Below are positions 61,176 through 64,000 of a stretch of DNA of 64,000 nt, in pieces. Every line of letters begins with the position of its first letter. Position 1 is the first letter of the stretch. Below the pieces are notes generated by a model. The model saw only the letters and a program-made list of their open reading frames with translations, had not been told where the DNA came from and searched no databases. The stretch is from positions 5,518,001-5,582,000 of the forward strand of contig NZ_CP035913.1 of assembly GCF_004209755.1 (NCBI RefSeq), written 5' to 3'. Both the position numbers and the translations under genes were made by a program. Source of the stretch: Pseudoduganella lutea. GTDB lineage: Bacteria > Pseudomonadota > Gammaproteobacteria > Burkholderiales > Burkholderiaceae_D.

Positions 61176-62000
61176 GCGCTGTTAGCGTAAAGTGGGCATT
61201 GCCTAGCGGTACGAAACTTTCTACGAGCCCTATTGTCGCGAGAGCTTGGCGCCATTAGCCAGACGCTACCGCAACTCGCAGCCACTGCGGCGGCGTTGTC
61301 AACGCTGCCGTATCCAGCACGCATAACCAGCCCGTGTAGTGAGCCAGGTAGCGGCTGGCTACGCCATTGAAACGCCGCAGCCACGTCTTGAAGCGGCTGT
61401 GCCAGGCATTCACGCCCTGGATGTGGATGGCGCCGCGCGCTCGGATGCCCGCCTTCACGTTGACGGCCTCGCTGATCAACAGGATGTCCGGCGCCAGTAC
61501 GGGCTTCAGGTGTTCGGACAGTTGGCTGGCGCTGACCGGCCCCTGGCCGGTCACGAACTCGCAGGTCTGGCGATTGCGGTCACGTGCCACCAGAATGCAG
61601 TCGAACTCCTTGCTGATCCCGCGCTTCGACGCCGTGCCGCCGCGCTTGCGGGGCCGGCGGTCCAGGTGCCGCGAACCCTTTTACGCCACGCAGCGATAGC
61701 GTTGCAGGCCGTCGGGGTGGCCGCTGCGGTGGCATCGCGTGCCGCCGCATCTAGGACAAGGCCGCTTGCCGGCAGCCTCTTCGATGAGGCGCAGGCACTG
61801 GCCCGGTTGCACGACGTTCGCAAGGAAGTCTTTCAGAAGGGCGACCTGATCGTCGGAAAGCTGGAGCTGCGCCAGCGCCTTGAACACCACGTGGAACTCC
61901 GCTGCGCCCATCGTCCCCTCCGCGTATACATGAAGTATCTCAACAGAAGATCAGACCGTGATGTCCGAGGGAAGTTCCCTGAGTTTCCGCGAACAGCGCC
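61175..62000. mobile_element. Internally deleted IS1595-family element (826 bp)
   Basis: The left end GGCGCTGTTAGCGTAAAG (61175) and right end GGCGCTGTTCGCGGAAAC (reading inward from 62000) are imperfect terminal inverted repeats with 15 of the first 18 positions equal. An 8-bp direct repeat TTCGAGTA flanks the element exactly, as IS1595-family elements make. The transposase inside is broken by an internal deletion, so it cannot move alone, but both ends are intact and could be mobilised in trans. It fills the whole gap between zwf and position 62000. Confidence 0.9.
61255..61911 (-). pseudogene. IS1595-family (ISXO2-like) transposase, internal deletion
   Basis: From 61911 the first 76 residues contain the zinc ribbon CPRCGGTRCHRSGHPDGLQRYRC, then VA and a TAA stop at the deletion joint. 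The same frame continues as KGSRHLDRRPRKRGGTASKR... through the DDE-domain end IHIQGVNAWHSRFKTWLRRFNGVASRYL and stops at 61255. A full-length transposase would be about 300-330 residues; this frame is 218 codons, so some 80-110 codons including an early part of the catalytic domain are missing. Confidence 0.85.
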
Positions 62001-62008
62001 TTCGAGTA
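62001..62008. repeat. 8-bp target-site duplication, right copy
   Basis: TTCGAGTA directly follows the IS right end. The next base continues the original zwf context (TTC GAG TAA GCC), which shows that the insertion was into the stop codon. Confidence 0.9.
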
Positions 62009-62082
62009 AGCCGACGGAACGGAGCGCGCCGCGCGAGGCAAAGCGGTAACATATATTTCTTTAGCTGATCGACAATTTAATA

Positions 62083-62111
62083 TTGACAACTTCTTAAAGG
62101 CACCTTAAATT
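62083..62111 (+). promoter_or_regulatory. Sigma-70 type promoter of the PEP-CTERM gene
   Basis: A perfect -35 TTGACA (62083-62088), 17-bp spacing and -10 TAAATT (62106-62111) are present, 36 bp before the ATG in an AT-rich leader. The IS insertion ends 82 bp upstream, so it leaves this promoter intact. Confidence 0.65.
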
Positions 62112-62147
62112 AGTCGTATTGCAACGCACATTAAAGAAGACCAATAT

Positions 62148-62645
62148 ATGAAACTGCATTCCATCGCTCTCGCGGCCGTTCTGGCTGGTGCCTTCGGCGG
62201 CGCCAGCGCCGAAACCTACAACTTCGACCTGAAGGGCGGCCCGACCGTCTGGTCCACGTATCTCGTTGCTTCCCACGGCGTGGGTGAGTTCACCGACACG
62301 TTCACGTTCACGAACTACTCGGTCACGTCGAACGTCGCTACCAGCAGCCTGATCAACGTATTCAACGGTGTCAACGACATCGACTTCACCAGCGTCAAGC
62401 TGAACGGTGTCGACATGTCGTTCAAGAATAATGACTGGGTGTCGACGATCGGCTTCAACGACGTTGCCGTTAACGGCACGCTGAGCCTCGTCGTCACTGG
62501 CGTCGTCACCGGCAAGGTGGGTACCACGACCTTCTACGGCGGCAATTTCGCCGTGACCGCGGTGCCGGAACCCACGACGTACGGCATGCTGCTGGGCGGC
62601 ATGGCCGTGCTGGGCTTCGCCGCACGCCGCCGCAAGCAGGGCTGA
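62148..62645 (+). CDS. PEP-CTERM anchored exported protein
   Basis: A 165-residue protein with a signal peptide (MKLHSIALAAVLAGAFGGASA-E). The mature part is short, Thr/Val/Asn-rich and beta-like (FTDTFTFTNYSVTSNVATSS). The C-terminus is a textbook PEP-CTERM sorting signal: VPEPTTYGMLLGGMAVLGFAARRRK, that is motif, membrane helix and Arg-rich end, processed by exosortase. The role is likely at the cell surface or in exopolysaccharide; function is otherwise unknown. It has its own promoter and terminator. Confidence 0.9.
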   Translation: MKLHSIALAAVLAGAFGGASAETYNFDLKGGPTVWSTYLVASHGVGEFTDTFTFTNYSVTSNVATSSLINVFNGVNDIDFTSVKLNGVDMSFKNNDWVSTIGFNDVAVNGTLSLVVTGVVTGKVGTTTFYGGNFAVTAVPEPTTYGMLLGGMAVLGFAARRRKQG

Positions 62646-62663
62646 TCCGTATTGCAGCAATAG

Positions 62664-62691
62664 AAAAAAGGGCGCTTCGGCGCCCTTTTTT
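62664..62691. terminator. Bidirectional terminator
   Basis: A run of As (62664-62669), stem GGGCGC-TTCG-GCGCCC and a T6 run form a classic hairpin with a UUCG tetraloop that works on both strands. It serves the PEP-CTERM gene (+) and the convergent VOC gene (-). Confidence 0.9.
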
Positions 62692-62723
62692 GCGTGCACA
62701 GCCAACCAACAAGCGCGGCAAAC

Positions 62724-63152
62724 CTACCAGGTGATGTGCACCGACGGGGCGCTGCGCTTCGATTCGCCGTGGAACACGGCTTCGATATTGTTGCCGTCCG
62801 GGTCGGTCACGAAGGCCGCGTAATAGCCGGGGTGGTAGGGGCGCTCGCCAGGTGCGCCGTTGTCCTTGCCGCCGCCTTCCAGCGCCGCCTTGTAAAAGGC
62901 GTCGACCATGGCGCGGTCGCGTGCCTGGAACGCCAGGTGGTGGCGCCCCGTCAGGTGGCCCTGGGCGGTCTCGCTGTCCTGTGCCGAGACAAACAGTTCG
63001 TCGACCCAGAAATAATCCTCGGCCGTGCCGCCGACCGGAATGTTCAAGACCTCGAAGATCGCCGTATAGAACCGCTGCGACGCGGGCAGGTCTTTCACGA
63101 CCAGCTGGATATGATCGATCAGGCGGCCGCGGTGTACCTCTTGAGCTTCCAT
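62724..63152 (-). CDS. VOC (glyoxalase/bleomycin-resistance) superfamily protein
   Basis: A 142-residue cytoplasmic protein of one VOC domain. IDHIQLVVKDLPASQRFYTAIF is the opening beta-alpha unit, GRHHLAFQARDRAMVDAFYKAAL the middle, and YYAAFVTDPDGNNIEAVFHG the metal-ligand end. Putative metal ligands are H in DHIQL, H in HHLAF and E in NIEAV. The start at 63152 gives a standard family length. The substrate is unknown. Confidence 0.87.
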   Translation of the reverse strand: MEAQEVHRGRLIDHIQLVVKDLPASQRFYTAIFEVLNIPVGGTAEDYFWVDELFVSAQDSETAQGHLTGRHHLAFQARDRAMVDAFYKAALEGGGKDNGAPGERPYHPGYYAAFVTDPDGNNIEAVFHGESKRSAPSVHITW

Positions 63153-63343
63153 GCTGTGCTCCCGAGCAGTTGGTGGACTGCGCAGTATTGCAGCTTTTGC
63201 CACCGGAAGTCGCCACGCTTGCCGCGTGTGCAAACGATCAATCGGCTGAGTATTGCCCCATAAACGACCCGTGCGCGTAGGAAAATCGGCGCAAGGTCTT
63301 CATCATGGCGGCAGCCGTCATGAACCATACGAGGAGACTCCCC

Positions 63344-64000
63344 ATGCCCCAGCGCCACGCCCGCCGATCCCTTGTCGCAGCCGCCCGGACTGCATTACCC
63401 GGCCGGTTGCGGTGGACCGTGCTGGCCGCCGCGCTGGCCGCCGGCCTGGCCCATGCCGCGCCGCGCGATCCCACCGTCTACCAGCACATCGGCGACGTGG
63501 CGAACCACCTGGCCAGCCCACCGGCCGATGCCCGGCCGATGATGCGGTGGTGGTGGTTCGGCCCCGCCGTCGAGAAGGCGCAGCTGGCCCATGAAATCGA
63601 CCAGATGAAGTGGGGCGGCATCGGTGGCGTGGAGATCCAGGCCGTGTATCCGATGGCGCTGGACGATCCGTCGCGTGGCGTGAAGAACCTGCCGTTCCTG
63701 TCGGCGGAACACCTCGATGCGGTGCGCTTCGCCAACGAAAAGGGGCGTTCGGCCGGCCTGCGCGTGGACCTGACCCTGGGCAGCGGCTGGCCGTTCGGCG
63801 GACCGCACATCGGCATCGGCGATGCGATCGGCAAGATGCGCGTGGCGGCCATCGACCTGCCGGCCGGCGCCTCGGGCTACGCGCTGCCGGCCGTGACGGA
63901 GGGCGAGAAGATCGAGGCGGTATTCATCGGCGGCGGCACGGCGAAGGAATACGATGCCACGCGCCTGCGGCCCCTGAAGGAGACGGTGGCCGGCAACGGC
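63344..64000 (+). CDS. GH106-like glycoside hydrolase (alpha-L-rhamnosidase family), 3' end beyond window
   Basis: 219 codons visible, open to the window edge. A signal peptide (TVLAAALAAGLAHA-A) follows an Arg-rich start. The mature N-terminus has the GH106 pattern: ARPMMRWWWFGPAVEKAQLA, EIDQMKWGGIGGVEIQAVYP and RVDLTLGSGWPFGGPHIG. The GGVEIQ and GSGWPFGG stretches are hallmarks of this alpha-L-rhamnosidase-type family. Start ATG 63344 follows a GAGGAG site by 8 nt. Likely periplasmic or secreted; pectin or rhamnosyl-glycan degradation is inferred from family. Confidence 0.8.
   Translation, partial: MPQRHARRSLVAAARTALPGRLRWTVLAAALAAGLAHAAPRDPTVYQHIGDVANHLASPPADARPMMRWWWFGPAVEKAQLAHEIDQMKWGGIGGVEIQAVYPMALDDPSRGVKNLPFLSAEHLDAVRFANEKGRSAGLRVDLTLGSGWPFGGPHIGIGDAIGKMRVAAIDLPAGASGYALPAVTEGEKIEAVFIGGGTAKEYDATRLRPLKETVAGNG

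Overview
The window is GC-rich, densely coded DNA that reads as a chromosomal segment of a Gram-negative betaproteobacterium. I infer Burkholderiales, family Oxalobacteraceae (Massilia/Telluria-like). The reasons are the recC-recB-recD gene order, a Burkholderia-type porin, a PEP-CTERM surface protein, chemoreceptors ending in an acidic/aromatic tail, EpsC-type serine acetyltransferase and many large hybrid sensor kinases. No rRNA, tRNA, CRISPR array, plasmid or prophage module was seen.

Region by region: 1-4.6 kb holds an MFS exporter with a Cys-rich winged-helix regulator, a GT-C-like membrane protein and a small protein. From 4.6 to 6 kb is a Bcr/CflA exporter whose 3' end lies in a 2.6-copy tandem repeat. 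From 6.1 to 18.3 kb is a sulfur-acquisition island: serine acetyltransferase, an SsuABC-like transporter, a MetNIQ-like transporter, an SfnB/DszC-like flavin monooxygenase and, divergently, ssuE-ssuA-ssuD-ssuC-ssuB. From 18.3 to 25.8 kb lie two YceI proteins, a periplasmic amidohydrolase, DoxX, a split chromate transporter, a response regulator bracketed by two copies of a 169/170-bp element carrying DnaA-box-like motifs, and an HD-domain protein.

From 25.8 to 36 kb is a leftward signalling block: a chemoreceptor with a sigma-28-type promoter, a degenerate CheR-like protein, a 1633-residue HAMP-array hybrid kinase and a REC-GGDEF-EAL protein. From 36 to 47 kb are accessory genes: SMI1/KNR4 and barstar-type immunity-like proteins, a lipoprotein hydrolase, a porin, a second chemoreceptor, a prolyl-oligopeptidase, exonuclease III and a MOSC/MGMT-like fusion. 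From 47.3 to 59.6 kb are a CHASE hybrid kinase and recCBD. From 59.7 to 64 kb are zwf, an internally deleted IS1595-type element inserted exactly in the zwf stop codon, a PEP-CTERM protein, a VOC protein and the start of a GH106-like glycoside hydrolase.

Two genes (the CHASE kinase and recC) are broken by what looks like one missing G each. Two other genes (the 24972 lipoprotein and the 25779 chemoreceptor) also become more conventional if one base is added to a homopolymer. Undercalled homopolymers in the assembly are therefore a serious alternative to real mutation.
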